Shown in pieces: positions 1 to 9,966 of a stretch of 64,000 nt of DNA. Within the stretch, counting starts at the first letter, position 1, and each line of letters opens with the position of its first letter. The DNA is from Torymus aiolomorphi (lineage: Eukaryota; Arthropoda; Insecta; Hymenoptera; Torymidae). Location: positions 194,245,104 through 194,309,103 of the forward strand of contig CM070873.1 of assembly GCA_036365515.1 (NCBI GenBank). Direction: 5' to 3'. Position numbers and translations under genes: made by a program. The notes beneath the pieces were generated by a model. It did no database searches, was not told the DNA's origin, and worked only from the letters and a program-made list of their open reading frames with translations.

Positions 1-2
1 GG

Positions 3-560
3 TTTCATACTCAAAATATAAACATAATAAAAACAACATTATTAGAAAATGATTACCCTTTAAAATTTATAGTTTCCTGCATAAACAATAGACTCCGTTC
101 AATAAGAATTCCAACTCTAAAACGGAATATTAATCATAAAGAGCCGTTACGTTCTTTAGCAATTCCTTATCATGATAAGTTTTTTAATAAGGTTGCTGGT
201 TCATTAAAAAAATTCAATATTCGCACTGTGCCTTTGGTCAATCATAGTCTCGCAGACATAATTAAGCTCGGCAAAGATAAATCGGAAAAATGGGATGAAA
301 CGGGTGTAGTATATAAGTTTGATTGTAAGGATTGTTCGGCATGTTACATTGGCGAAACAAAACGAAAATTGAAAGAAAGAATATCTGAACATGAAAAGTG
401 CAAAAATAAATTACTATCCGTTCCACTACATATTGTTGAAAATAGTACCCATAAGTTTGATTGGAATAATGTAAAAATTTTGAATCGAGAAAAGAATTAT
501 AATAAGCGACTTATTTCCGAGATGCTTCACATTAACATGTATAAACACACTCTCAATTGA
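3..560 (+). pseudogene. Penelope-like ORF C-terminus with GIY-YIG nuclease
   Basis: The frame is open from the window edge to a TGA at 558-560, so the protein is N-terminally incomplete here. The C-terminal part has the Penelope-type GIY-YIG signature: GVVYKFDCKDC, then ACYIGET, then KLKERISEH. In this family that domain nicks target DNA for target-primed reverse transcription. The reverse transcriptase lies outside the window. Copy 2 at 11,157-11,624 reads AGA where this copy has TGA and continues about 30 codons further, so this copy seems to have acquired a premature stop. The 62-codon frame on the opposite strand is a shadow of this gene. Confidence 0.85.
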
Positions 561-849
561 AAAGAAGACACACAATCACTGAGCCACACGTACAAGAAGC
601 TTAATAACCTTTTCCAGAATAAACACACCAACGCCGTGGACTGTATATAAGACAACGGCGGTTGGTTTTAATTCGCAGTTTAAAACATTGATGGTGGCAG
701 TGGAAGTCGTTTTTCCTTCCACTTTCGAATATCACTATGTTATATAATTAATAATTAAATTTACTGGTGAGAAAAGTTTGTGCTCTTCATCGAAAATCTT
801 GTGTGTTTGTAATATTTATTTATTGTTTTTGTTTGTAATAAATAATAGC

Positions 850-882
850 CTGACGAGGCCAGCGAACCTTGCTGGCGAAACG
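850..882 (+). ncRNA. Hammerhead ribozyme-like core (PLE copy 1)
   Basis: The motif has CTGACGA, then a 6-bp stem (GCCAGC/GCTGGC) closed by a 7-nt loop, then CGAAAC. That is the hammerhead layout of CUGANGA, stem II and GAAA. Penelope-like elements are known to carry hammerheads in their terminal repeats. I could not convincingly pair stem I, so cleavage activity is not established. Confidence 0.55.
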
Positions 883-974
883 TTGCTGTATGTAATTTAT
901 ATGGATTTTTTTATTTTACTCCATATTCCATGGATTGGCCCTCAAATATCGAATTTTCACGATTTTTTTTTTAA

Positions 975-1847
975 ATGGTACTGATATCCAAGGAACAGCT
1001 TGAGCGAATTCAAAGAGAAGGTGCTGTTTCACCCAGTAATACAGGCACTGCAAATTCTGCTAACTCGTCAATAGTAACATACACTCCACCTGTTTTACAA
1101 AGTACACAAACTATTGGTGATAACTTGACTCGTCTGGATGACGAAATGCGAAAAATTTTAGACTCAAATACATACACCAATGACCACGACAGGTTAAAAG
1201 ATTACTTGAGAACACTGTAAAGGTACTTATTTTTTGTTGAAGAAAAACGAAAGGCTCTTGAACCCAAAGACAATAATAACCACGACCTTTCTGTTTCCAC
1301 CGGCGTGTCTAACGATGCAATTGTAGAGAGCGTACAAAAGTTGTATCAAAAAAAGGCTCAATTATTCTTAAACCATTTGAAAAACAACAGTGATCGTGTA
1401 AGCTGGAGAGAAACAGGTGTAGTATACATTGATGGTGAAAAAGTAAAAAATTCAAACATAGTGGACCTAATAAACGACGCTTGCAGAAACCGAAAAAATA
1501 TTAAAGCTATAGGTAGAAAAGAGTTTGCAACTGTACTTAAAGATATCGCAACGCCACGAGAATTTATCGGTAACCCTGAAATATGGGGAATTTCCAAGAC
1601 ATTATTTTGTCATAAGAAAAATGCTGTGAAAAACGATTCGATCAACGAGGAATCTTTTGAAAACGACAGTGACCACACCCCACTTATAACTAGTACAAAT
1701 TCGGATTCATTATCTGGTTTATCAACGACTGTGATAAAAGCGGCGAATTCTAGTTTAGAAAAGAGAAAGAAAAAGCATAGCTTTACTTCTTCAACACCAC
1801 AAGGTAAACAACCAAAACGTCACAGTGCTTATTGGATAAAATTTTAA
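975..1847 (+). pseudogene. Polinton conserved gene upstream of integrase, one nonsense codon
   Basis: Two open stretches, 975-1217 and 1221-1847, are in the same frame and separated only by TAA at 1218-1220. Together they make about 290 codons. The N-terminal part has the pattern LxRLDDEMRKIL; the C-terminal part ends in a lysine/serine-rich tail. Genes of this layout commonly sit beside the Polinton integrase, and I know of no assigned function. The following codon begins RYLFFVEE, continuing the helix, so TAA most simply replaces CAA (Gln) by one C-to-T change. The stop is followed by one base and then the integrase ATG. An alternative is that only the downstream part is translated from an internal start. 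Confidence 0.7.
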
Positions 1848-1848
1848 T

Positions 1849-2925
1849 ATGGAGAATATCGAAAAGCAATATTTCGATCCACAAAATACGGCAGGTTTTG
1901 CCGGTGCAAGAAATCTACTTCGAGCAAACAAAAGTAAAACGGATAAAGAAGAAATTAAAGAATGGTTGACAAAGCAGGACGCATACACATTGCATAAAGC
2001 TATACGACGAAAATTTCCACGATTATATTACGACGTACAAGCAAGAGATCAAGTTTGGGAGGCGGATTTGATGCAAATGACATCTTTCAAAAATTACAAT
2101 GATGGCATTTCGTACGTTTTGGTTGTAATTGATGTTTTGAGTAAATACGTTTGGGGCGAAGCTTTACGCGATAAAACTACTTTTGAAGTTACCCAAGCTT
2201 TTAAAAGAATACTGGCTAAAGGTCGCCGTCCTGCCATGCTACAAACCGATCGCGGAAAAGAATTTGTTAGAAACGTGCTACAAAAATTTTTAAAAGAAAA
2301 CGAAATTCAATTTCGTTTAGTGCGAAATCCTGATGTCAAAGCGGCTGTAATAGAACGCTTTATTAGAACTTTAAAAGACCGTATGTACAGATATTTTACA
2401 TACAAAAATACTCATCGGTATGTGGATGTGCTGCAACAATTTATTACGGCATATAATAAAACGATACACACTACCATAAAAATGCCACCTGCTGCTGTAA
2501 CTATATATAATGCTCATATTGCCAGAAAAAATTTAGTAGAGCGTGCATCGCGCAACCAAGTTTATCGCAGCAAACCAAAGTATAAAATTGGAGATTATGT
2601 GGGCATAAGTCGTGAAAAAAACGTGTTTGAAAAAGGTGCAGAAAAATCTTGGAGTGAAGAAATATTTAAAATTGTTAGAGTTTCGAAAAGACAAAATTTA
2701 TTTATATACGAACTGGTGGACTTTGACAATGAAAAAATAGGTTACTTTTACCCCGAAGAACTTACTCTCGCTCACAAAAACCGAGTGGATCAACAAGAAT
2801 ACAAGATCAATAAAATTTTACGAACAAGAGGAAAAGGTGGCAAAAAACAATATTTTGTAAGCTGGATCGGTTACCCGGATAAGTTTAATTCTTGGGTTTC
2901 AGCTAAAGATTTACAAAAATTATAA
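1849..2925 (+). CDS. INT: Polinton integrase with C-terminal chromodomain
   Basis: This is a 358-residue retrovirus-type integrase (RNase H fold) that would insert the Polinton DNA into chromosomes. The catalytic triad is visible as Asp73 (EADLMQM), Asp134 (QTDRGKEF) and Glu169 (AVIERFIRTLK). The C-terminal 60 residues form a chromodomain with the aromatic positions in EYKI, YFVSWIGY and FNSWV, which in related elements steers integration toward methylated histone tails. I do not see a clear HHCC zinc motif at the N-terminus. The ATG follows the previous stop by one base and the next gene starts 7 bp after the stop. The frame is intact and of normal length, unlike many of its neighbours. Confidence 0.95.
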   Translation: MENIEKQYFDPQNTAGFAGARNLLRANKSKTDKEEIKEWLTKQDAYTLHKAIRRKFPRLYYDVQARDQVWEADLMQMTSFKNYNDGISYVLVVIDVLSKYVWGEALRDKTTFEVTQAFKRILAKGRRPAMLQTDRGKEFVRNVLQKFLKENEIQFRLVRNPDVKAAVIERFIRTLKDRMYRYFTYKNTHRYVDVLQQFITAYNKTIHTTIKMPPAAVTIYNAHIARKNLVERASRNQVYRSKPKYKIGDYVGISREKNVFEKGAEKSWSEEIFKIVRVSKRQNLFIYELVDFDNEKIGYFYPEELTLAHKNRVDQQEYKINKILRTRGKGGKKQYFVSWIGYPDKFNSWVSAKDLQKL

Positions 2926-2932
2926 GAATAAT

Positions 2933-3724
2933 ATGAATCGAAACGAGTTTAATATAGTGTTGCCCAGTAACAGCAGCACGTTGTATTATCCACTCAACAC
3001 AACAACAAATTTTTCAATACGTCTGTGTAAAGAAGTGGAACTATACGATAGGTGGGTGGTTGGCCTGTCGGAAATTCATATACCCTATACTACTTTACAC
3101 GTCAGACGAGAAGATACATTACTGGTTAAAGCACAAGGAGAAGATCGCGAACATTATTTTCAACACGGCACCTATGATTCTATACAAAATCTCGTAGAAG
3201 AAATAAACGATTCTCTATCAAGTTTAAATAACAAAAGAGACTGCAGTAAATTAACTTTTAATAACAAAGGTGGTTTTATAGTAATAAAGCAAAATATTAA
3301 ACGACAGGATGACGGAAAGCCTTGCCAGGATGTTCTATTTTCGGAGGCTGTAAAACGTATTCTAGGTCTTGAAGATGGATTTTCCTCAATGAAGTCAGCG
3401 GGTGGGGAAAGGATTTTTATAGGAAAACATCCCGCCAGTCTTGCGAAAGCCATTCCTGATCAACTCTTTGTATACTCGAATCTGTGCGAACCGTGTATGG
3501 TAGGTGACACCAACGCACCTCTACTTAGAATAGTCAATATTGAAGCTAAAGACTTCAGTTTCGGTAGCACAATAGTAAAAAAAATTGCTCCAATTAATTA
3601 TATACCACTTTTAAATACTAGATTTCAGACAATAGACATCGATATAAGAGATCAATTTGGTCATGCAATCCCATTCGAGTTTGGGACGTTGACGGTGACA
3701 CTACATTTCAAAAGAGAATTTTAA
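2933..3724 (+). CDS. Polinton minor capsid (penton-type) protein, probable
   Basis: This intact frame of 263 residues lies between integrase and the pX-like gene, where Polintons usually carry the minor capsid gene. The start reads NEFNIVLPSNSS and is followed by alternating beta-type hydrophobic stretches such as WVVGLSEIHIPYT. The C-terminus reads FEFGTLTVTLHFKREF, a typical last jelly-roll strand. In this family the single jelly-roll protein forms the pentameric vertices. The assignment rests on position, size and beta-rich look, not on a catalytic motif. The start is the ATG 7 bp after the integrase stop. Confidence 0.68.
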   Translation: MNRNEFNIVLPSNSSTLYYPLNTTTNFSIRLCKEVELYDRWVVGLSEIHIPYTTLHVRREDTLLVKAQGEDREHYFQHGTYDSIQNLVEEINDSLSSLNNKRDCSKLTFNNKGGFIVIKQNIKRQDDGKPCQDVLFSEAVKRILGLEDGFSSMKSAGGERIFIGKHPASLAKAIPDQLFVYSNLCEPCMVGDTNAPLLRIVNIEAKDFSFGSTIVKKIAPINYIPLLNTRFQTIDIDIRDQFGHAIPFEFGTLTVTLHFKREF

Positions 3725-3738
3725 GTAATTTTTCAAAC

Positions 3739-4281
3739 ATGAGTTTCAACGACGTGTATCAACAACAGTATGGTGGAGGTGGTCGTGGAGTAAGCAACGT
3801 ATTTGTCGGTGTTCAACGGCAGAGAGGTCACGGACTAGGATCGTTTTTCACGGGCTTGTTTCCCAGTGCTCTCCCGTTTTTGAGCCGCGGAGCTCGTTCC
3901 GTCGGTAAGGAAGCTCTTCGTGCTGGTGTAAATATCTTAGGTGATGTAACAGCGAATAAGATGTCGTTCAAGGAGGCGTCTAAAAGTAGAATGAATGAAG
4001 GTGGACAAAATCTCAAACGTAAAGCAACTGAGAAAATTAATAAGCTTATGGAAGGTGGGGGTTATAAAGTCATGAAGCGTAAGCGTTCTACGCAGTCTTG
4101 TCGTAGAGGTGGCTCGCGACGGATCGTTTCTGCGAAAAAAGGTTCTAAAGTGTCAAAACGCAAGCAAGTGAGAAAAAGAAAATATAAGACCAAAACCATC
4201 AAGAGACAAAACAAGAAATCGAAACGTTCAAAGGGCAAAAGAAAGAACAAAAAATCTAAAGTTGTTGACATTTTCAGCTAA
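3739..4281 (+). CDS. Basic pX-like virion core protein
   Basis: This intact frame has 180 residues. The N-terminal half is glycine-rich with a hydrophobic segment (GLGSFFTGLFPSALPFL) followed by GARSVGKEALRAG, a pattern I associate with the adenovirus pX-like proteins of adintoviruses and Polintons. The C-terminal 80 residues are almost solid lysine and arginine, suited to binding packaged DNA. It lies 14 bp after the penton-type gene and 11 bp before the major capsid gene. It could instead be a pVI- or pVII-like protein; the sequence does not decide. Confidence 0.65.
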   Translation: MSFNDVYQQQYGGGGRGVSNVFVGVQRQRGHGLGSFFTGLFPSALPFLSRGARSVGKEALRAGVNILGDVTANKMSFKEASKSRMNEGGQNLKRKATEKINKLMEGGGYKVMKRKRSTQSCRRGGSRRIVSAKKGSKVSKRKQVRKRKYKTKTIKRQNKKSKRSKGKRKNKKSKVVDIFS

Positions 4282-4292
4282 AAACATTAAAA

Positions 4293-5424
4293 ATGTCTTT
4301 TCTACATAGCCATACAGAGGCTTGTCTAAAGAGCGAGCTCGACTTATTTTCTCTACCTATGACCCAAACGGCAGTAGACTCAAGCAGATGGGTATTTTAC
4401 AAACCCGTATCGTCGTTGAGTGACGAAAGTCCCATAGAGTTTTGCATAAATTCTCAAAACGAGGACTATCTAGATCTTGCGCATACCATGCTAAAAGTGA
4501 GTGTACAATTAACACCATACAACAAGGAGTCCGATATTCTCATAACACCAGTGAACAATTTTTTACATTCGATTTTCAACCAAGTTTATGTGTATTTTAA
4601 CCAAATGTTAGTGTCACCACCAAATAACGCTTATCCGTATAGAGCATACATTGAAACATTGTTAAACTATGGAACTACTGCTAAAGCCTCTCATCTCACA
4701 ACAAATTTATGGATAACCGACGTAGCCGGAGAAATGGACGCAGGGTTGGGGTCGGGCGAAAACGCAGCACTAGTACAACGACAAGAATATACAAAAAATC
4801 ATAAAACTGTAGATCTGATCGGACATCTACATTGCGACGTTTTTAACCAAGATAAATTACTCTTAAACGGTGTAGAAGTACGTCTAAGACTCGTGCGGTC
4901 CAAATATGCTTTTTGTCTAATGGATGCTAGTAATATAAATTATTCAGTACACATCACAGAAGCAACGTTACTTGTTCGTCGTGTAAAAGTGAATCCTACT
5001 GTTTTAGTTACACGCCCTAAAACGCTTGCCACTACTACAGAAAAGTACTCTATAACAAGAGTTGAAGTGAAATCTTTTACAATACACAGCGGAGTCAACG
5101 GCCATTGTTTAGAAAATATAATTTTATCACAACTACCAAAAAGAGTTGTTCTAGGGTTTGTAGACAATAAAGCTTTCAACGGGGACCGAAAACTCAACCC
5201 ATTTAATTTCCAAAATTATTCAATTAATTTTCTTTCTCTTTACGTGGACGGGGCCCAGATCCCAAGCAAATCTCTACAGCCATCATTTACAGGAAATTCA
5301 CCACAATTCATCGAGGCATATCACACTCTTTTCTCTGGCACTGGTATATTCCACGCGAACGAAGGAAATACGATTAGCCGAAACCAGTACGCTAACGGCT
5401 ATTGTTTATTTGCCTTTGATTTAA
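4293..5424 (+). pseudogene. MCP: Major capsid protein, N-terminal part (split by piggyBac)
   Basis: This is the main part of the double jelly-roll major capsid protein of Polintons, about 377 residues before the break. Recognisable stretches include SSRWVFYKPVSSL near the start and NNFLHSIFNQVYVYFNQ in the first jelly roll. Translation would end at a TAA supplied by the inserted element (5430-5432). The insertion lies at TTAA 5421-5424. The matching frame resumes after the second TTAA at 9637 and runs to 9822, so the insertion alone disrupts the gene. The ancestral product would be about 438 residues. Confidence 0.88.
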
Positions 5425-6290
5425 CCCATTAAGGACCAGAGGGACACTTTTTTCATACTTTTTTCAACGGCATTATTTTATATGAAAATGGCTGCAAAAA
5501 AAATTAAGATAGGTCGTTATCGATGTAAAATCATCGGATCTTTTGATTGGTGTGGTCAGAATTTAAAAAAAATGCATATTAAAAAAGTTGTTATTGTTTA
5601 TTTAACAAAAAACACAAAATTTCAATTAAAAAAAACTTTTTGTTCAATATTTTCACATCGAAGCTGCAGGCGGATTTTCTCAAACTGTATATTTTTTGCG
5701 TCCATGGACCCTAACCTTCAAAATCCCCCACGAGGTTTTTCGAATTTGAACATGGCAGTATCCAATATGGCGGCTTCAAGCCAAAATTTTTTTGCTATTC
5801 TATTATTTTTGAATAAAATAACTGGTTTATGATAAATGTTCGAGAAAATTAGTCTATGGGGGTTTTTTGGGACGCTGATCATGAATCTACTATTGGATTT
5901 CAGAAATTCAAAATGGCGGATCCAATATGGCGGTCAAAAATTTTCAAAATTATTCAAATTTCATAAAAATTGGGATATAGGGTTTTTTGGGTCGCTGATT
6001 ATGAATCTGCTATTCGTTTTTCCAAATTCAAGATGGCGGATCCAATATGGCGGCCAAAAATTTTCAAAATTGCTTAAATTTCATGAAAATTGGGATATAA
6101 CGGTTTTTTGGGTCGCTGATTATGGATCTGCTATTAGTTTTTCCAAATTCAAGATGGCGGATCCAATATGGCGGCCAAAAATTTTCAAAATTACTCAAAT
6201 TTCATGAAAATTGGGATATAAGGGTTTTTTGGATCGCTGATTATGGATCTGCTATTAGTTTCTCCATATTCAAGATGGTGAATCTAATAT
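5425..6290 (+). repeat. piggyBac left arm with 121-bp tandem units
   Basis: The arm ends in tandem units of 120-121 bp: ATGGCGG at 5913, 6034 and 6155, with a decayed fourth near 6275. Each unit carries paired motifs of the form AAGATGGCGGAT and CAATATGGCGG, and the phrase GGGTCGCTGATTATGGATCTG recurs. The right arm (8831-9636) is its inverted copy with fewer units. Confidence 0.9.
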
Positions 6291-6477
6291 GGTGACGGTT
6301 TATGTTTAAAACCATACTAATTTTATAAAAATTAGAATGTAGGAGTTTTTAAGATCGCCAATTGTATGAAAACGTAGAATTTATTAATTTGAATTAGGTA
6401 TTTATTATAAAATCGTTTTTTAGCCGTGAATTTACGTTGCCCAGCTCTTACCACGTGGAGGTAAACGATTATACTAA

Positions 6478-6625
6478 GAGCCTCTTTTTTCTATTTTTTT
6501 GTTTTTTATATTTTTTGTTTTTTTTTTAGTTTTTATATTATTTGTTTTTTTTTAGTTTTTTATATTTTTTGTTTTTTTTAAGTTTTTTATATATTTTTTT
6601 TTTTTTAGTTTTTTATATTTTTTTA
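6478..6625. repeat. T-rich low-complexity tract
   Basis: This is a run of TTTTTT/GTTTTTT/TAGTTTTT words between the left arm and the transposase 3' end. It has no coding potential. Read in the transposase direction it is an A-rich downstream flank. Confidence 0.85.
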
Positions 6626-6642
6626 CGTTATTATGTTATAAT

Positions 6643-8311
6643 TTATTGGTGTAAAAGTGGAAAACATACGGAACATGAATAGACATTGCAGTCTTTACAC
6701 ATTTTTTTTGTTCTTGAAGCACACTGTTTGAAATTTTGACAATTTTTTTTTGAACTAACAGTTACAGATGTGTGTGATTTGCTTACTTTTGCTTTTGCAA
6801 GGTAATATTTTGCAATATCCATAGCGAGTTGTTTTGAACCTATTTTTCTTTCATGTATGTAATTCCAAAGAACGGTTGCATTAGCCATCGAAGATTGAAT
6901 GAATCTCATAAAGATGGGCCAAGTCCATTTTTTGGCTCTTATGCATGACATCAAATTACTACAATGCGAATCGTGTAAATCAACACCACCCATAAACATA
7001 TTGTAAATTTTGAAGGCATGTGGAAATAATATGGCAATTTTTTTCTTCTCAGCAAAAGAAAATCGATTTACTTCAAATGAAGGAGAAACTCCTGCAGCTG
7101 TTGAAAGCACTGATACACATTTTGAATCCATAACTGTAATAAAGTTGAGTCCACAATTTTTTTCATGCTTTACACAATAAGTACCTCTTTCTGCTTTTTT
7201 ATCGACATAGTTTTTCACTTTCACTCTATTTATCCGTACCGTGCCCGTAGCTTTCAATCCCATTTTTTCAAATGAACCAATAAGTCAGGATTAGTGAAAT
7301 AATTATCGAAATATAAATGATATTGAATCAACTTTCTAGGTACAACCGACGATAGTAAATTTTGAGTCATCAAAAGTACTACACGACTTCCTAAAGCACA
7401 TTTTGTAAGTTTAGCTGCTTCACCAGAATTATAAATATTTGAACCTTTTCCACAATATATGTCGCAGTCGAACAAATATCCTTCAGGACTAGCAATTCCC
7501 CATTCTTTGATCCCCCAACGGTCAGGTTTGTTTTGCATGAACTGTTGTAAATTTGTACGACCATGAAATTTTACCATCATCTCATCAACGGATAGGCGGT
7601 TGAAAAAAACCAAATTGCTGTAGATTTTTTCTGAAAATTTGAAGGACTTTGCGAACTTTCCACGCTTTATCGTTATCATTTTTATCTTCTGATTTATTCA
7701 TCTTCAATTTTGTTTTTATTTTCATAAATGTAGTGCGACTCATTGCTAAAGAAACGGCTGGACATGCAAGAAGTGGATCTGTGGACCAATAGTCTTTTTG
7801 TGTTTTTCTTTGATTAAAAGTTGATAACACTAATATTCCTATAAAAATGTCCAATTCATCTTCAGTAAGGTTGTAACCATTCAAAACTGTACATTCAATA
7901 ATATAACTCTTTATTTCCTTGGAAAAAAAAAAGTTCAAACAATTCTACTGCAGATAAATTATGTATCATTTTTTTCGTACGATCAGAAAGTAGAATCTCA
8001 TTTTTAAACGATTCATTATACTTTTTTTCTCCATCAAGCCATTGATAAGTATGCTCTGGTTCTAATTGTGTTTGATTTTCTGTGTAGCTATCTAATACTT
8101 GACGATATGAGACATTAGATATTCCTTCAAAGGTATTTGGATATGAAAGTTCTTCATCAGATTGAGCATCCAACTCTGAATCCGAACTAGAATCTCCAGA
8201 ATCATTCATATCCGGAATATAAATTGCATTATACTCCCCATTTTCGCTTTCTTCGATCTCAACATTGTCATTGTGAGATCGCTTTTGACGTTTTGATTTT
8301 TGATGTGACAT
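6643..8311 (-). pseudogene. piggyBac transposase, frameshifted
   Basis: Four consecutive - strand pieces overlap end to end: 8311-7895, 7938-7585, 7679-7254 and 7263-6643. They read as one transposase broken by three frameshifts, the first at an A-run near 7920-7930. Visible catalytic positions are the Asp of VDEMMVKFHGR, the Asp of YFDNYFTNPDLL and the Asp pair of FMGGVDLHDSH, the piggyBac DDD triad. The end has the cysteine-rich domain (CASRTKKMCKDC, then CSVCF). The N-terminus is acidic, as usual. Total length is about 550 residues, normal for the family. As sequenced it cannot make an active enzyme. Confidence 0.92.
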
Positions 8312-8830
8312 TTGAAAAATTTATTTCATACCCTCTAAGAAACAAGTTTGTAAATAAACTATTTGGACTATTATATAAAGAGTAAAAGTATTGTTTAATC
8401 CGTTATCATTTACGAAAATTTTTTTAGAAAGTTCATAAAACTATCACAAACAAGATTTCAATAAAAAAAAATGTTTATTTATTTATTTTATTTTCACAAA
8501 ATTGCTTGGTATAACAGTATAATAAGATAAATTTGATATTAAACAAAACATTTGATTTATTTTTGATATAAAAATAATTACATAATACTTAGAGGCTATA
8601 GAGTAACTATTTTAGATAATATAACAATCCAAGTGTATGGGTTTTAGTAAGAATATTATGGCTCGTGGCTCTTAGTATATCAACATAATAATTTCTATAA
8701 GAATGTGACACGCTAACAATCGTTTCCAGCTGCGTTGTATCCAACTTTTCAAAAATAAAGAATCTAATAACATATTTACGAAGAAAAAGTCAAAAATTTT
8801 CTACTACATACTAATATTTTTGAATTTTTT
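8312..8830. other. piggyBac internal non-coding flank
   Basis: This is AT-rich sequence upstream of the transposase start, between the coding region and the right arm. No gene is seen; it presumably holds the transposase promoter, but I cannot point to a clear TATA box. Confidence 0.5.
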
Positions 8831-9636
8831 TAAAAAACTCCTATATACCAATTTTCATGATATTTAAATAATTTAAAAATTTTTTGACAGCCATATTGGA
8901 TCTGCCATCTTGAATTTGGAAAAACTAATAGCAGATCCATAATCAGCGACCCAAAAAACCGTTATATCCCAATTTTCATGAAATTTAAGCAATTTTGAAA
9001 ATTTTTGGCCGCCATATTGGATCCGCCATCTTGAATTTGGAAAAACGAATAGCAGATTCATAATCAGCGACCCAAATAACCCTATATCCCAATTTTATGA
9101 AATTTGAATAATTTTGAAAATTTTTAACCGCCATATTGGATCCGCCATTTTGAATTTCTGAAATCCAATAGTAGATTCATGATCAGCGTCCCAAAAAACC
9201 CCCATAGACTAATTTTCTCGAACATTTATCATAAACCAGTTGTTTTATTCAAAAATAATAGAATAGCAAAAAAATTTTGGCTTGAAGCCGCCATATTGGA
9301 TACTGCCATGTTCAAATTCGAAAAACCCCGTGGGGGATTTTGAAGGTTAGGGTCCATGGACGCAAAAAATATACAGTTTGAGAAAATCCGCCTGCAGCTT
9401 CGATGTGAAAATATTGAACAAAAAGTTTTTTTTAATTGAAATTTTGTGTTTTTTGTTAAATAAACAATAACAACTTTTTTAATATGCATTTTTTTTAAAT
9501 TCTGACCACACCAATCAAAAGATCCGATGATTTTACATCGATAACGACCTATCTTAATTTTTTTTGCAGCCATTTTCATATAAAATAATGCCGTCGAAAA
9601 AAGTATGAAAAAAGTGTCCCTCTGGTCCTTAATGGG
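8831..9636 (-). repeat. piggyBac right arm (inverted copy)
   Basis: Inverted counterpart of 5425-6230, ending in the terminal repeat that abuts TTAA at 9637. It carries the same ATGGCGG-bearing units on -, one fewer than the left arm. Confidence 0.9.
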
Positions 9637-9822
9637 TTAACACCCGATTTATCGGCACAATTTGCCGGACATTGGAATCTAGTTAAAAATGGAACCATGA
9701 GAATAGAAGTACAGTTTGAAAAAACATTAACAAAAACTATAAACTGTATACTTTATGCCGAATTCGATAATGTGCTAGAAATAGATTCGGCTCGACAAGT
9801 AATTGTCGATTTTAACTCGTAA
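9637..9822 (+). pseudogene. MCP: Major capsid protein, C-terminal part
   Basis: The frame resumes in phase at the second TTAA and runs to TAA at 9820-9822. It reads LTPDLSAQFAGHWNL, then TMRIEVQFEKTL, then YAEFDNVLEIDSARQ. This is the well-conserved closing strand of Polinton major capsid proteins. No base is lost at the junction apart from the duplicated TTAA. Confidence 0.9.
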
Positions 9823-9891
9823 GCCCCATGTCGACGTACAGGTGTCGCCCCAATGCTACATAAGCCCCCTTGCTAGGATGCAGATGTTACC

Positions 9892-9900
9892 TATAAATAG
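9892..9900 (+). promoter_or_regulatory. TATA box for the 9967 gene
   Basis: TATAAATAG lies 67 bp before the ATG at 9967, in the 144-bp gap after the capsid gene. It is the clearest promoter element in the Polinton + strand and marks a likely separate transcription unit for the 9967 gene and the protease. Confidence 0.55.
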
Positions 9901-9966
9901 ATTTTACACTAGAGGGGAGAGACGTCATAAGGCGACCCACACCAACAGCCATAAAGAAAACTAACC

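Larger units (their letters stand above)
1..965 (+). mobile_element. Penelope-like element, 3' portion (copy 1)
   Basis: This is the 3' end of a Penelope-like retroelement that enters from beyond the left window edge. It holds the end of the ORF, an untranslated tail and a hammerhead-like motif at 850-882. The stretch 177-960 is almost identical to 11,153-11,945, a constant offset of about 10,974 bp, so both belong to one family. The right boundary falls in a T-run at about 961-973, where Polinton sequence starts. Confidence 0.85.
5425..9636. mobile_element. piggyBac-superfamily transposon, 4.2 kb
   Basis: The element is flanked by TTAA on both sides (5421-5424 and 9637-9640), the piggyBac target duplication. 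The termini are perfect inverted repeats starting CCCATTAAGGACCAGAGG. Long arms of about 800 bp (5425-6230 and 8831-9636) are nearly identical; the 116-codon shadow frame in each differs by one residue. A broken piggyBac transposase lies between them on -. The near-perfect arms suggest a fairly young insertion, or gene conversion between arms. Confidence 0.95.

Noticed and set aside
204..392. - strand frames opposite the Penelope ORFs (also 11,178-11,366)
   Set aside because: Shadow frames antisense to the GIY-YIG coding sequence.
5482..5832. 116-codon frame in the piggyBac arm and its mirror at 9229-9579
   Set aside because: It exists only because the arms are inverted copies; composition is that of non-coding terminal repeat.
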